Source of the DNA: a virus
Direction: 5' to 3' (one strand)
Virus record (IMG/VR): IMGVR_UViG_3300025949_000032
Coordinates: 1 to 50,559 of that record
DNA length: 50,559 nucleotides
Numbering within the stretch: the first letter of the stretch is position 1; every line of letters starts with the position of its first letter. The translations under genes and the position numbers were made by a program. Positions 6,234-12,931 of this stretch are shown here, piece by piece. Below the pieces are notes generated by a model. It was given only the letters and a program-made list of their open reading frames with translations, searched no databases and had not been told where the DNA came from.

Positions 6234-6424
6234 ACTTGCCCAACATTGAATACGCCCTCGACCAAGGCATGGAGCTCCAGGTCACCAAATCGGTGAAGGG
6301 TGAATTCCTGGCCCAGGTCTGGCTGGGCACCACCCAGAGCAGCCACAACGCCGTGGGCAAGTCCCTGCCCGCTGCTCTTGAGGCACTCGAAGCCTACCTA
6401 CCGAAGGTGGGGCTGACGCCGTGA
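6230..6424 (+). CDS. hypothetical protein, 64 aa
   Basis: ATGA-coupled to the upstream membrane protein. The sequence suggests a small alpha/beta protein (YALDQGMELQVTKSVKGEFLAQVWL, in parts, then a helix SLPAALEALEAYLPKV). No family recognised. Confidence 0.6.
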   Translation: MNLPNIEYALDQGMELQVTKSVKGEFLAQVWLGTTQSSHNAVGKSLPAALEALEAYLPKVGLTP

Positions 6425-6558
6425 AGCTCCAATGCACTCACCGCTCTCGGGCCATTGGCGAAACCTTTTCCCGCTGCCTCGTGTGTCGATGTTGGAAGTT
6501 CACGGTTGGCACACGTTGGTTTGCGGCAGATGTAGCCATGCCGTGGGAAGCGGACTGA
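6421..6558 (+). CDS. tiny cysteine-containing protein, 45 aa
   Basis: GTG start overlapping the upstream stop (GTGA). It encodes MKLQCTHRSRAIGE... with Cys5, His7, then CLVCRCW further on, a Cys/His set that could hold one zinc ion, and ends MPWEAD. The overlap and the cysteine spacing favour a real gene, although it is too short for statistics. Confidence 0.5.
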   Translation: MKLQCTHRSRAIGETFSRCLVCRCWKFTVGTRWFAADVAMPWEAD

Positions 6559-6617
6559 ATACTCATGGCCGATGTTGAAGTCAATCAGTAACTTACACAA
6601 CTAGAAGGGTAAAACAC

Positions 6618-6953
6618 ATGGCCGAAAAGTTCGAAGCATGGGGATTGGTGGAGCTGATGGGACACCAGCGAGTGGCGGGCAGGCTCAGTGAGCAGCCCGT
6701 GGGCGGCGGCAACATGCTGCGGGTGGACATCCCCAATGGGGAGACCTTCAGGACGGCCTATTACGGCGCCAGCGCCATTTACGCGGTGCACATCACCGAT
6801 GAGGCAGCCGCACGGAAGTTAGCCGGCGATACAGGCTCACGGCCGCCCTACGCCTACGAATTGCAGCACGCCGTGGCTCGCATCGCTCCAACAGCCGCAG
6901 TGACGGTGGATACGTGGGAGTCGCATGACGAAGAAGATGACTGCCCGATCTAA
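6618..6953 (+). CDS. conserved phage protein, 111 aa
   Basis: Good ribosome site (AGAAGGG). The N-terminus FEAWGLVELMGHQRVAGRLSE, followed by MLRVDIPNG and YYGASAIYAVHITDE, is a pattern I recognise from small uncharacterised phage and prophage proteins of proteobacteria: a beta-rich domain of about 70 residues. The acidic tail (ESHDEEDD) is variable. Function unknown. It follows a 60-base gap and may begin a new translational block. Confidence 0.75.
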   Translation: MAEKFEAWGLVELMGHQRVAGRLSEQPVGGGNMLRVDIPNGETFRTAYYGASAIYAVHITDEAAARKLAGDTGSRPPYAYELQHAVARIAPTAAVTVDTWESHDEEDDCPI

Positions 6954-6990
6954 CGGCCCTAGAGATCAACACGCTGAGAGAGCATCTCTA

Positions 6991-7173
6991 ATGAAGCTGA
7001 AAATTATGGAAGATCCGAACCAACTCGGGACTTGGGATATCTGGGTACGACGCTGGAAATGGAGCGGGCCCGCTTGGTATCACCATAGCAGTCACCAAAG
7101 CTTCGAAAAGGCAGAAGGATTCGTAGCGCGGTGGCGACTGTTCCGCGATCAAGCGAGGTATTACCGTGTCTGA
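6991..7173 (+). CDS. hypothetical protein rich in Trp, 60 aa
   Basis: Start placed at the ATG after GAGAGAGC. A longer version from 6925 overlaps the upstream gene. The sequence carries six tryptophans (LGTWDIWVRRWKW, WYHHSSHQSF, ARWRLF) and looks like a small beta-hairpin plus helix protein. No known family. Confidence 0.55.
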   Translation: MKLKIMEDPNQLGTWDIWVRRWKWSGPAWYHHSSHQSFEKAEGFVARWRLFRDQARYYRV

Positions 7174-7422
7174 TCAATGCAAGGTCTCTACTGAGAATTA
7201 TCCGCTCGCGAAGGGGCGTTGGGTTGGTGAAACCCTAATTGGGACATCAATGGCGAGACGATCACGGAGGAGGCTCTGCGGCAATGGTGCTGGGACAACC
7301 TTCCTGAGGACTCGCTGTTTCGTTCCAAGGCGGGGATCACCGTGGCCTATCACACGCGGGCCTGGGCAAACCGTCGGTGCGCTATCGACGCCATGATGAG
7401 ATCACTGGAGTGGAAGGCATGA
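7166..7422 (+). pseudogene. frameshifted small phage gene
   Basis: The N-terminal 22 codons from the GTG (ending GRWVGET) are in one frame. From about 7236 the protein-like sequence continues in another frame as NWDINGETITEEALRQWC, then DNLPEDSLFRSKAGITVAYH and ends MMRSLEWKA with TGA at 7420-7422, ATGA-overlapping the next gene. One extra C in the CCC run at 7233-7235 would join them into a single protein of about 86 residues. The rest of the first frame (rich in Arg and Ser) is not protein-like. This is either a sequencing or assembly indel or a recent null mutation. Confidence 0.7.
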
Positions 7423-7739
7423 ACGACCACATCACTTCCACAGTTCAGGTAGAGCGCCTCTCTGACCAGGAGTTGATCTATCAACTCATCCGTTTGGAGA
7501 CGCGCGCTGATCTGAATCTGGGTGACTTGCCGGCTGCTCAAGTACTCCGCGCCGCCGCTCGGCGTATCGAGTTGAAGAACCGTGCGATAGCGGATCTGCG
7601 TGAAGGTCTGAATATTGCCGCGAGCGAGTTGGAGCGATATGTGGATCTGCAGCAGAAGCTCGATTACATCGAGTATGCGGCTGATACACAGAAAAAACTC
7701 GATGTGGTCAACGCTGCCATCGCTAAGGCGGAGGGCTAG
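7419..7739 (+). CDS. conserved helical protein, 106 aa
   Basis: Start ATG overlaps the upstream stop and has GGAGTGGAAGG before it. The whole chain is predicted helical with likely coiled coil (LSDQELIYQLIRLETRA, VLRAAARRIELKNRAIADL, SELERYVDLQQKLDYIE). The C-terminus AAIAKAEG resembles the product of 1986-2294, so the two may be paralogues in part. Function unknown. Confidence 0.65.
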   Translation: MNDHITSTVQVERLSDQELIYQLIRLETRADLNLGDLPAAQVLRAAARRIELKNRAIADLREGLNIAASELERYVDLQQKLDYIEYAADTQKKLDVVNAAIAKAEG

Positions 7740-7741
7740 AG

Positions 7742-7984
7742 ATGGTCACGAAGCGGCTAAAGAAGCTGAATAGCCTATCAGCGGGGCGGGATTGGCGAAA
7801 CAAGGCACGCAACAGCGAGCCCAATGCTTGGGCAGCCTTCCTGCGCGCCACCAAAGGCCATCGTATGGCCGATCGCGCGGAGCTGTACTGGAACTTCTTC
7901 CTGGAAGGCTGGAAGCGCAGAGCCCGCGCGTGGCCATTCAATACACTGAACGGTTGGTACCGAAAGGCGGTGCACGGTGGCTAA
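7742..7984 (+). CDS. small basic hypothetical protein, 80 aa
   Basis: Rich in Arg, Lys and Trp (NAWAAFLRATKGHRMADRAE, FFLEGWKRRARAWPF), and probably nucleic-acid binding by charge alone. Two bases separate it from the upstream stop and it overlaps the next gene by eight bases. Confidence 0.55.
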   Translation: MVTKRLKKLNSLSAGRDWRNKARNSEPNAWAAFLRATKGHRMADRAELYWNFFLEGWKRRARAWPFNTLNGWYRKAVHGG

Positions 7985-8243
7985 TATCAACACTGCAGAT
8001 GAGAAAGTCAGGCACGCGGGCCGGATGGATGATGACCGTGGGGCGCTATGCGGCTCACAGATAGGGCGCGCAACGCGACCGAAAGAGTCTGTGAACTGCC
8101 CAACCTGCCGCACGATTCTCAACCATGTGAGACAGACCTATCCGCAGCACGCCGGCTATACCGATTGGCGGCTCAGCGAGCGCGAGCGTCACGAAGCCGC
8201 GATGCGGTTTGTGGCCGACATGCACGGGGGTACCGATGACTGA
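7977..8243 (+). CDS. small protein with one Cys pair, 88 aa
   Basis: GTG start inside the previous gene. The centre carries NCPTCRTI, and the second half is a charged helix (DWRLSERERHEAAMRFVADM). One Cys pair is too few for a complete zinc ribbon, so a role cannot be assigned. Confidence 0.5.
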   Translation: MANINTADEKVRHAGRMDDDRGALCGSQIGRATRPKESVNCPTCRTILNHVRQTYPQHAGYTDWRLSERERHEAAMRFVADMHGGTDD

Positions 8244-8469
8244 GGTCAACACATCGGATGAGTATTACGGGGCAGAGTTAGCCCCTGGTAAAACCCGATA
8301 TTACGTTCAGCGTCGCGGTTTGCGATGGCATGTGCACTGCGGGACGGGAACGCGCAGCCTCGGCAAATTCTGGCGCTGGATATCTGCTCACCGGTTCGCT
8401 GGCGAGCTGTTCACAGCGTACATGGATGGAATGTTCGTTGGATCGAAGGGACGGAAGACACATGACTGA
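8236..8469 (+). CDS. hypothetical protein, 77 aa
   Basis: Start MTEVNTSDEYY overlaps the previous gene by eight bases. An aromatic-rich beta segment (TRYYVQRRGLRWHVHC) is followed by a short helix (FWRWISAHRFAGELFTAY). No known family. Confidence 0.5.
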   Translation: MTEVNTSDEYYGAELAPGKTRYYVQRRGLRWHVHCGTGTRSLGKFWRWISAHRFAGELFTAYMDGMFVGSKGRKTHD

Positions 8470-9025
8470 CCGGATACTCTCCTCAAATGATGAAGTCGAA
8501 CGTCTGAAACGCGAGATTGCCGCAGAACGCATCGCACGTGCTGATGTTGCCGCAGAACTGGCGCGCGTAACTGACAGTTATTTTAGCGTGCTCAACGAAC
8601 TGAATCAGCTTCGAGCTGGTAACGAGACGGAACAAGCTCCAGACTACGTGCAGTTTGGATGGGTGCCCTATCACGATGAGCGCGGCGCCGACCCTGACAG
8701 CTTTATAGAGCGCGAGGAGAGTCAAGGCGAGCTGATCGAAGGCTGGCGGTATGTGCCAGCTTTCGCTGCCATCAAAGCGCGCCCGAACCTTCTCCAGCAC
8801 ACAGATGCCTGTGCATGCATGACGCGCGGGTTCGCCTGTGACTGCGGAGCGGCGGTGCGTCAACAAAGGGCTCGACTACAACAGGAAACACTTGCGCCTC
8901 CAGCCGGTGATTACGTGCTCGTGTCCGACATGGTTCCGGGGCACCACTGGGAATATGGGGAAGGCTTATTCGCCACTCAAGACTCCGTGCGACCTGCACA
9001 GAAAGCCGGAGAAAGTCAAAAGTGA
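8462..9025 (+). CDS. coiled-coil plus cysteine-rich protein, 187 aa
   Basis: Start at MTDRILSS, eight bases inside the previous gene. The N-terminal 45 residues form a coiled coil (EVERLKREIAAERIARADV, AAELARV). The middle is beta-like (YVQFGWVPYHDERG, GWRYVPAFAAI). Near residue 145 there is a cysteine cluster DACACMTRGFACDCGA that could bind metal. Such modular proteins are common in early phage regions and uncharacterised. Confidence 0.6.
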   Translation: MTDRILSSNDEVERLKREIAAERIARADVAAELARVTDSYFSVLNELNQLRAGNETEQAPDYVQFGWVPYHDERGADPDSFIEREESQGELIEGWRYVPAFAAIKARPNLLQHTDACACMTRGFACDCGAAVRQQRARLQQETLAPPAGDYVLVSDMVPGHHWEYGEGLFATQDSVRPAQKAGESQK

Positions 9026-9141
9026 CAACTCAAGAAGCATCAGTGGCAATCGCGGGAATGGCACTCATCGGCGGAATCTGTTGGGCGACTCACAGTGCCG
9101 AGCCGCTGTGGGCACTCCTGCTGATCATCTGGATGCTCTGA
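9022..9141 (+). CDS. tiny two-span membrane protein, 39 aa
   Basis: GTG start overlapping the upstream stop (GTGA). Two hydrophobic stretches (ASVAIAGMALIGGICWA and PLWALLLIIWML) with a short turn between them make a hairpin membrane peptide. Coupled translation and clean composition support a real gene. Function unknown. Confidence 0.6.
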   Translation: MTTQEASVAIAGMALIGGICWATHSAEPLWALLLIIWML

Positions 9142-9157
9142 ACGGGGGATGTAGTCC

Positions 9158-9724
9158 GTGAAAGTATTGGTAGCCTGTGAATTCTCCGGAACGGTGCGCG
9201 ATGCGTTCGCGGCTCGCGGCCACGACGCCTGGTCGTGCGATGTGCTGCCGTCCGAGACTCCAGGCCAGCACTACCAAGGGGACGTCAGGGAGTTTCTCGA
9301 GGCCGGCTGGGACCTGCTGATAGCTCACCCGCCCTGCACTCACCTGGCAGTCTCTGGCGCCCGCTGGTTCAAGGACAAGAAAGACGAACAGGCCCACGGT
9401 TTGGGCTTTGTGATGCAGCTCTGGAGCGCTCCGGTGGACCGGATAGCGATTGAGAACCCAATCAGCATCCTGAGCTCACGTTGGCGCAAGCCGGATCAGA
9501 TCCTTCAGCCGTGGCAGTTCGGGCACGGCGAGGTCAAAGCCACGTGCCTGTGGCTGCGCGGTCTGCCGAAGTTGAAGCCGACCGAGATTGTCGAGGGCCG
9601 TGATCCGCGCGTGCACTTCATGCCACCGAGCGAGGACCGCTGGAAAGAGCGCTCGCGTACCTACGCCGGCATAGCCAACGCGATGGCGGACCAATGGGGC
9701 CAATCAGCCCAGGCGGTCGCGTGA
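9158..9724 (+). CDS. cytosine methyltransferase-like protein, 188 aa
   Basis: GTG start after GGGGGA. The fold signature is that of C5-cytosine methyltransferases: MKVLVACEFSGTVRDAFAARG (SAM-binding start, F/GxG region), CDVLPSE, then LLIAHPPCTHLAVSG with the Pro-Cys pair of motif IV, and IENPISIL resembling the ENV motif VI. It is only about half the length of a full enzyme and lacks a visible target-recognition domain. Proteins of this short type are widespread in phages and annotated as DNA methyltransferase-like. Activity and target (DNA, or possibly an anti-restriction or decoy role) are open. Confidence 0.75.
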   Translation: MKVLVACEFSGTVRDAFAARGHDAWSCDVLPSETPGQHYQGDVREFLEAGWDLLIAHPPCTHLAVSGARWFKDKKDEQAHGLGFVMQLWSAPVDRIAIENPISILSSRWRKPDQILQPWQFGHGEVKATCLWLRGLPKLKPTEIVEGRDPRVHFMPPSEDRWKERSRTYAGIANAMADQWGQSAQAVA

Positions 9725-9748
9725 ATCAACATACATCCAGAGGACAGC

Positions 9749-9949
9749 ATGGCTGACGAGCGTTTCAACGAGAGCATCATGACCCACGGCTGGCCGGAGT
9801 GCGGCGCTGGGCGTATCGATGTCGAGGAACTCTACCAGATGTTCAAGGAGCGCCTGTTGAAAGAGGTGTACGCGGGCAGACCTCGCGCCGATCTGGGACG
9901 TAATGTGCTCGAGACGATGAAACTATATGGAGACGGTGCCAATGGATGA
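9749..9949 (+). CDS. hypothetical protein, 66 aa
   Basis: Preceded by AGAGGA. A helical second half (VEELYQMFKERLLKEVYAG). Overlaps the next gene by eight bases. The starts of both proteins share the word DERFN, suggesting local duplication of the 5' ends. Confidence 0.55.
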   Translation: MADERFNESIMTHGWPECGAGRIDVEELYQMFKERLLKEVYAGRPRADLGRNVLETMKLYGDGANG

Positions 9950-10154
9950 GCGCTTCAATAGCGTCGAGCCACTTTGGCTGTTCGGTAAACCCGACGATTA
10001 TGGCGAGGCCGATGCGTCCAACATGGAGTACTGCGCGGAGTACATTCAAATGCGGTGCGACGGGGATCTTACTGTAGCTCAAGCGCGCTTGCTCCGCGAT
10101 TGGCTGAACAGAGCAATACCTGCTCTCAGCGCAGGAGGTAGTCATGAAGGTTGA
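9942..10154 (+). CDS. hypothetical acidic protein, 70 aa
   Basis: Begins MDERFNSVEPLW and contains two Cys in SNMEYCAEYIQMRC followed by a helix (TVAQARLLRDWLNRAIPAL). Overlaps both neighbours. Function unknown. Confidence 0.55.
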   Translation: MDERFNSVEPLWLFGKPDDYGEADASNMEYCAEYIQMRCDGDLTVAQARLLRDWLNRAIPALSAGGSHEG

Positions 10155-10329
10155 TTGGAACCTGAGCGGCGCAAAGATCAATGATCTGCAACAGTCCAGC
10201 ATTGAACGACTGGTGCGGATATCCAAACAAGCCCACTTCGTGAACGTCCGGGTGCGGATCAATGGCGAGTGGCGAGAGTTCGAAGCAGATTGGATCAAAC
10301 ACTTGGAGCCAACGAATGTCCAACCATAG
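10144..10329 (+). CDS. hypothetical protein, 61 aa
   Basis: Excellent ribosome site (AGGAGG, seven bases from ATG). A small alpha/beta protein (SSIERLVRISKQAHFVNVRV, WREFEADWI). No family recognised. Confidence 0.6.
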   Translation: MKVDWNLSGAKINDLQQSSIERLVRISKQAHFVNVRVRINGEWREFEADWIKHLEPTNVQP

Positions 10330-10618
10330 CGACTACCCGTTCGACAGCCCTATTCCTGAAGCCATCGCCAAAGCGATCCGAGAGCCGCTGATCGGCGCCA
10401 CGGGCACACACCCGCAGGGAAAGCTCACTCCGCACGACGAGGGAGCCATCCAATTCGCGATTGGTGTAAAGGACGGAAAGGTCTGCATCGACTTCGGAAC
10501 ACCCGTCAAATGGCTTGGATTGGAGCCAGGACAGGCGCTTGAGTTAGCGTCGAGCCTGATTCAGCACGCGAAGAATGCGGCCAAGGGAACTGGCTCCATT
10601 CTCACGCTGAACATATAG
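10316..10618 (+). CDS. hypothetical protein, 100 aa
   Basis: Start MSNHSDYPFD overlaps the previous gene. A beta-hairpin-like centre (AIQFAIGVKDGKVCIDFG) and a helix (QALELASSLIQHAKNAAKG) give a compact domain that recurs in small uncharacterised phage proteins. Function unknown. Confidence 0.6.
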   Translation: MSNHSDYPFDSPIPEAIAKAIREPLIGATGTHPQGKLTPHDEGAIQFAIGVKDGKVCIDFGTPVKWLGLEPGQALELASSLIQHAKNAAKGTGSILTLNI

Positions 10619-10645
10619 AGCACATCCAACCGTGGAACCATCTCT

Positions 10646-10846
10646 GTGAAGAAAGTGATCGACACGACGAAGCTATCGAACCTCGCGGAAGAGGCTTCAC
10701 TGCGAATCGACATCGAGAGACAGTTCAGTCTGCCGGATCTGCCGCGGTTGTTGCGCAGCGCCTACTACCATGGGTACCGAGACGCGCTGCTGGAACACGG
10801 TGTGGGTGCTAAAGGTCAACTACCACAGGAAGGAAGTCAGAAATGA
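10646..10846 (+). CDS. hypothetical protein, 66 aa
   Basis: GTG start. Helical, with an aromatic patch (LPRLLRSAYYHGYRDALLEHG) resembling small phage accessory proteins. It is followed by about 130 bases with no convincing gene before the regulator promoter. Confidence 0.5.
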   Translation: MKKVIDTTKLSNLAEEASLRIDIERQFSLPDLPRLLRSAYYHGYRDALLEHGVGAKGQLPQEGSQK

Positions 10847-10942
10847 GAAGTGCCGTAGGTCCGGACCATCGGAGCGCCTGCGGGAACCGCCTGGCACGCC
10901 CAGGTGAAGCGCGCTGGCAGACCGCGAGGTTGTCTGCCGCTA

Positions 10943-10970
10943 TTGACTGCGCATTTAATGCGTGTACAAT
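10943..10970 (+). promoter_or_regulatory. promoter with palindromic operator (13 bp)
   Basis: -35 TTGACT (10943-10948), 16-bp spacer, -10 TACAAT (10965-10970). The spacer is almost filled by the perfect palindrome CGCATT-T-AATGCG (10950-10962). The start codon of the ribbon-helix-helix gene lies eight bases after the -10, so the mRNA is nearly leaderless. A repressor bound here would block polymerase directly. Confidence 0.75.
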
Positions 10971-10978
10971 ACCCGCCC

Positions 10979-11194
10979 ATGGTCAAAAGCAAAACACCTG
11001 GGCGCCCAAGGTCAATCGAGGGCCGCGTGACACTGAATCTCACACTACCGCCGTATGTGGCGGAATGGCTGAAAGCGACTGGCAACGCCTCTGCTGCGGT
11101 CACAGCACTCGTTAACAGCACGATCTCGACCCGCGAGGGTCAGAATATGAGCAAGCGCGAGATATGGAACGGCATCAAGCCAGTGAAACGGTGA
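10979..11194 (+). CDS. ribbon-helix-helix DNA-binding regulator, 71 aa
   Basis: Basic N-terminal arm (MVKSKTPGRPRSIEG), then the ribbon VTLNLTL, turn PPYV, helix AEWLKATG and second helix ASAAVTALV: the order of an Arc/MetJ/CopG-type dimer that reads DNA with a beta-ribbon. It sits immediately downstream of its own strong promoter, which contains a 13-bp palindrome. Autoregulation is the natural reading, as for antitoxins and Arc-type repressors. No obvious toxin partner follows. The next gene is a small basic protein. Regulation of the rest of the array is inference. Confidence 0.7.
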   Translation: MVKSKTPGRPRSIEGRVTLNLTLPPYVAEWLKATGNASAAVTALVNSTISTREGQNMSKREIWNGIKPVKR

Positions 11195-11200
11195 CAACCA

Positions 11201-11395
11201 ATGAGCAAGTCGCACAAAGTCGGTGGATACCATCGCAGCCGTAACGTCCAGATGCGCAACGCTCGGGAATGTCTGGCAGCGATTGGAACAATCAACGCCG
11301 CGCATGACGAAGCAATGCGGCGCCAAGCATCAATGTATGTAGGTCTCGCAAGGACATTCAATCGGCTGGCGCTCATTGTAGCAACGAGACGGTAA
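11201..11395 (+). CDS. small basic protein after the RHH regulator, 64 aa
   Basis: Begins six bases after the upstream stop. Very basic and helical (HRSRNVQMRNARECLAAIG, AMRRQASMYVGLARTFNRL). It could be a nucleic-acid-binding protein or, given the linked RHH gene, the second member of a two-gene module. There is no family evidence for a toxin. Confidence 0.5.
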   Translation: MSKSHKVGGYHRSRNVQMRNARECLAAIGTINAAHDEAMRRQASMYVGLARTFNRLALIVATRR

Positions 11396-11412
11396 CCAAC
11401 TAGGAGGCAGTC

Positions 11413-11593
11413 GTGGCGACTCATCCATGTAGAGACAACACGTTCAACCATTGCTGGGCATCCAGAGCCCGTGCATTCGTCAGCGGCTAATCCGCACTCA
11501 GTGCACGTCTGTTGCCATTGCGGCCAGCGATCGAGTTACGTGATGTTCCCGGTGACAAGCGGTCATGGCCCGTATATGCCGAAGAGCCTCTAA
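11413..11593 (+). pseudogene. frameshifted cysteine/histidine-rich small protein
   Basis: A perfect ribosome site (AGGAGG) precedes GTG, and the first codons read MATHPCRDNTFNHCW. Protein-like sequence then continues in another frame as HPEPVHSSAANPHSVHVCC, then HCGQRSSYV and GHGPYMPKSL, ending with TAA TAA. Removing one G from the GGG at 11456-11458 fuses both parts into a 60-residue protein of a type common in phages (HC-W-HP ... CCHCG ... GHGP). The uncorrected first frame stops after 24 codons. Confidence 0.7.
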
Positions 11594-11611
11594 TAACTCA
11601 AGAGAACAACC

Positions 11612-11821
11612 ATGAGAATCCCTGATCCAATCGAGCAAGGTGAGGCGCGGGTAGAGCGCTGGGCAGACGTGAGTCTCGTTGGAGACAAGTTCACCTGCGG
11701 CTGTGGGAAACAGTGCGCGCTGCACAATGGCGTGATCCTGACGCCAGATCCCTACGGCATCCCTGTCTGTCCGGACTGCGCGATGGCTGACCCGGCCTAC
11801 GCCGCATGGGTGCGCTCATGA
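11612..11821 (+). CDS. small zinc-ribbon protein, 69 aa
   Basis: Two cysteine knuckles, FTCGCGKQCALHNG and VCPDCAMADP, separated by about 18 residues, form a classic zinc ribbon. Such proteins usually bind nucleic acid or act as adaptors. ATGA overlap with the next gene. Confidence 0.65.
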   Translation: MRIPDPIEQGEARVERWADVSLVGDKFTCGCGKQCALHNGVILTPDPYGIPVCPDCAMADPAYAAWVRS

Positions 11822-12363
11822 CAAACGAGGATCTCTGCCCCCACTGCCATCTACCTCGCCAGGGCGCGCATAGCTGCATGCACTCGATGCAGGCGGAGAT
11901 CAAGCGGCTGCACGCTGAGTTAGCCGCCTACGTGCATGAGACGCGCAATATGATTGGCGGCGGTGAGGCAATGGAACGGCTGAGACGCTGGCGCGAAGAA
12001 TTCACCCCCGATCGACTACGAGGCGAACCGGGAGGTAGTCCAGAGCGCCCATTCGCTTGGTGTCGTGAGAGGGTGCCAGTGGGGTACCACATCCACGTGG
12101 GTGCTTGGCCGCCGCCAGAGCCAGATGATACGGCATGGCAACCATTGTACCTCACACCAGGTGGACGCCCTACTTCTGCGGAACCAGAAGGTCGTCCAGT
12201 GCGCCCGCACAGATCAGGCGGTCAGCCTGTTGCGCCCGCCTTCAGTGATGAGCGCCTACATCGAATTGACAAGCTGATGGACGCTCAGCCGGGTACGCCT
12301 GAGGGAACTGAACTCGACAAGCTCGTTGACGAGCAAGTGAACGCTGAGAAATCGGGGAGGTAG
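11818..12363 (+). CDS. modular small protein with zinc knuckle, 181 aa
   Basis: The N-terminus CPHCHLPRQGAHSCMH offers Cys/His ligands and is followed by a coiled-coil helix (MQAEIKRLHAELAAYVHE). The centre is a short domain with YHIHVGAWPPPEPDD. The last 35 residues (IDKLMDAQPGTPEGTELDKL) resemble a motif at the N-terminus of HigA-type antitoxins (a small helical dimerisation piece), but no helix-turn-helix follows. It looks like a recombinant of several small phage modules. Confidence 0.6.
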   Translation: MTNEDLCPHCHLPRQGAHSCMHSMQAEIKRLHAELAAYVHETRNMIGGGEAMERLRRWREEFTPDRLRGEPGGSPERPFAWCRERVPVGYHIHVGAWPPPEPDDTAWQPLYLTPGGRPTSAEPEGRPVRPHRSGGQPVAPAFSDERLHRIDKLMDAQPGTPEGTELDKLVDEQVNAEKSGR

Positions 12364-12366
12364 TCA

Positions 12367-12606
12367 GTGAAGGCCAAGCAACTGCTGGAGAATGGAGCAG
12401 TTCGAGCATGGGGCTACATGATGGATGGCGAACTGGCCGATTGCGCACGCCAAGAGAGGGACAAGCCCCGGCGTACCGGGAAGAATCGCTACAACGATGC
12501 GCTCATTGCGGTCGGATACCGCGCAGTGAAGGTCATCATCCTTACCGAGAAAGACTATCAGCGGCTCGTTAGAGCTTCACAGAGAACCGGAGTTGCTCAT
12601 GAGTGA
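12367..12606 (+). CDS. hypothetical basic protein, 79 aa
   Basis: GTG start just after the upstream stop. Helix-rich N-terminus, then RRTGKNRYNDALIAVGYRAV and a short strand VKVIILTEKDYQRLV. No family recognised. Overlaps the following gene by eight bases. Confidence 0.5.
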   Translation: MKAKQLLENGAVRAWGYMMDGELADCARQERDKPRRTGKNRYNDALIAVGYRAVKVIILTEKDYQRLVRASQRTGVAHE

Positions 12607-12931
12607 AATGGGACAGGTCTCAGACGGCTATCACACGTTCGATGAACTCTACGACCATCGATGCCACCTGTTCATAGCCCTCATGCGGAGCAATCCGGGG
12701 CTCTCCTGGCGGTCCAAGCTTCACTCGGACGGCACTGGTTATCCCAGTTGGTTCATCGCCGGCATGAAGCTCGTAAGCGGCGACATCACCTATCATCTGC
12801 CACTGTGGATGTGGAGCATGCTGGATGGGATCACCACTCACGATCGAGCGCCTGAGTGGGACGGACATACTGCTGCAGACGTAGTGAAGCGCCTACGTGA
12901 ATGGAACGAGCGAGCCGCTCAGCGTCGATGA
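12599..12931 (+). CDS. conserved phage protein (SDGYHTFDELYDHR family), 110 aa
   Basis: The pattern SDGYHTFDELYDHRCHLFIA, then SWRSKLHSDGTGYPSWFIAG, ITYHLPLWMW and RAPEWDGHTAADVVKRLREW is one I recognise as a widespread conserved protein of phages infecting Gram-negative and actinobacterial hosts. It is of about this length and has no established function. The start used is the ATG two codons inside the longest frame, overlapping the previous gene. Confidence 0.8.
   Translation: MSEMGQVSDGYHTFDELYDHRCHLFIALMRSNPGLSWRSKLHSDGTGYPSWFIAGMKLVSGDITYHLPLWMWSMLDGITTHDRAPEWDGHTAADVVKRLREWNERAAQRR

Noticed and set aside
10843-11115. 90-aa frame beginning on the stop of the 66-aa protein
   Set aside because: It has a ribosome site but reads through the promoter and regulator gene with an implausible Cys/Arg-rich composition.
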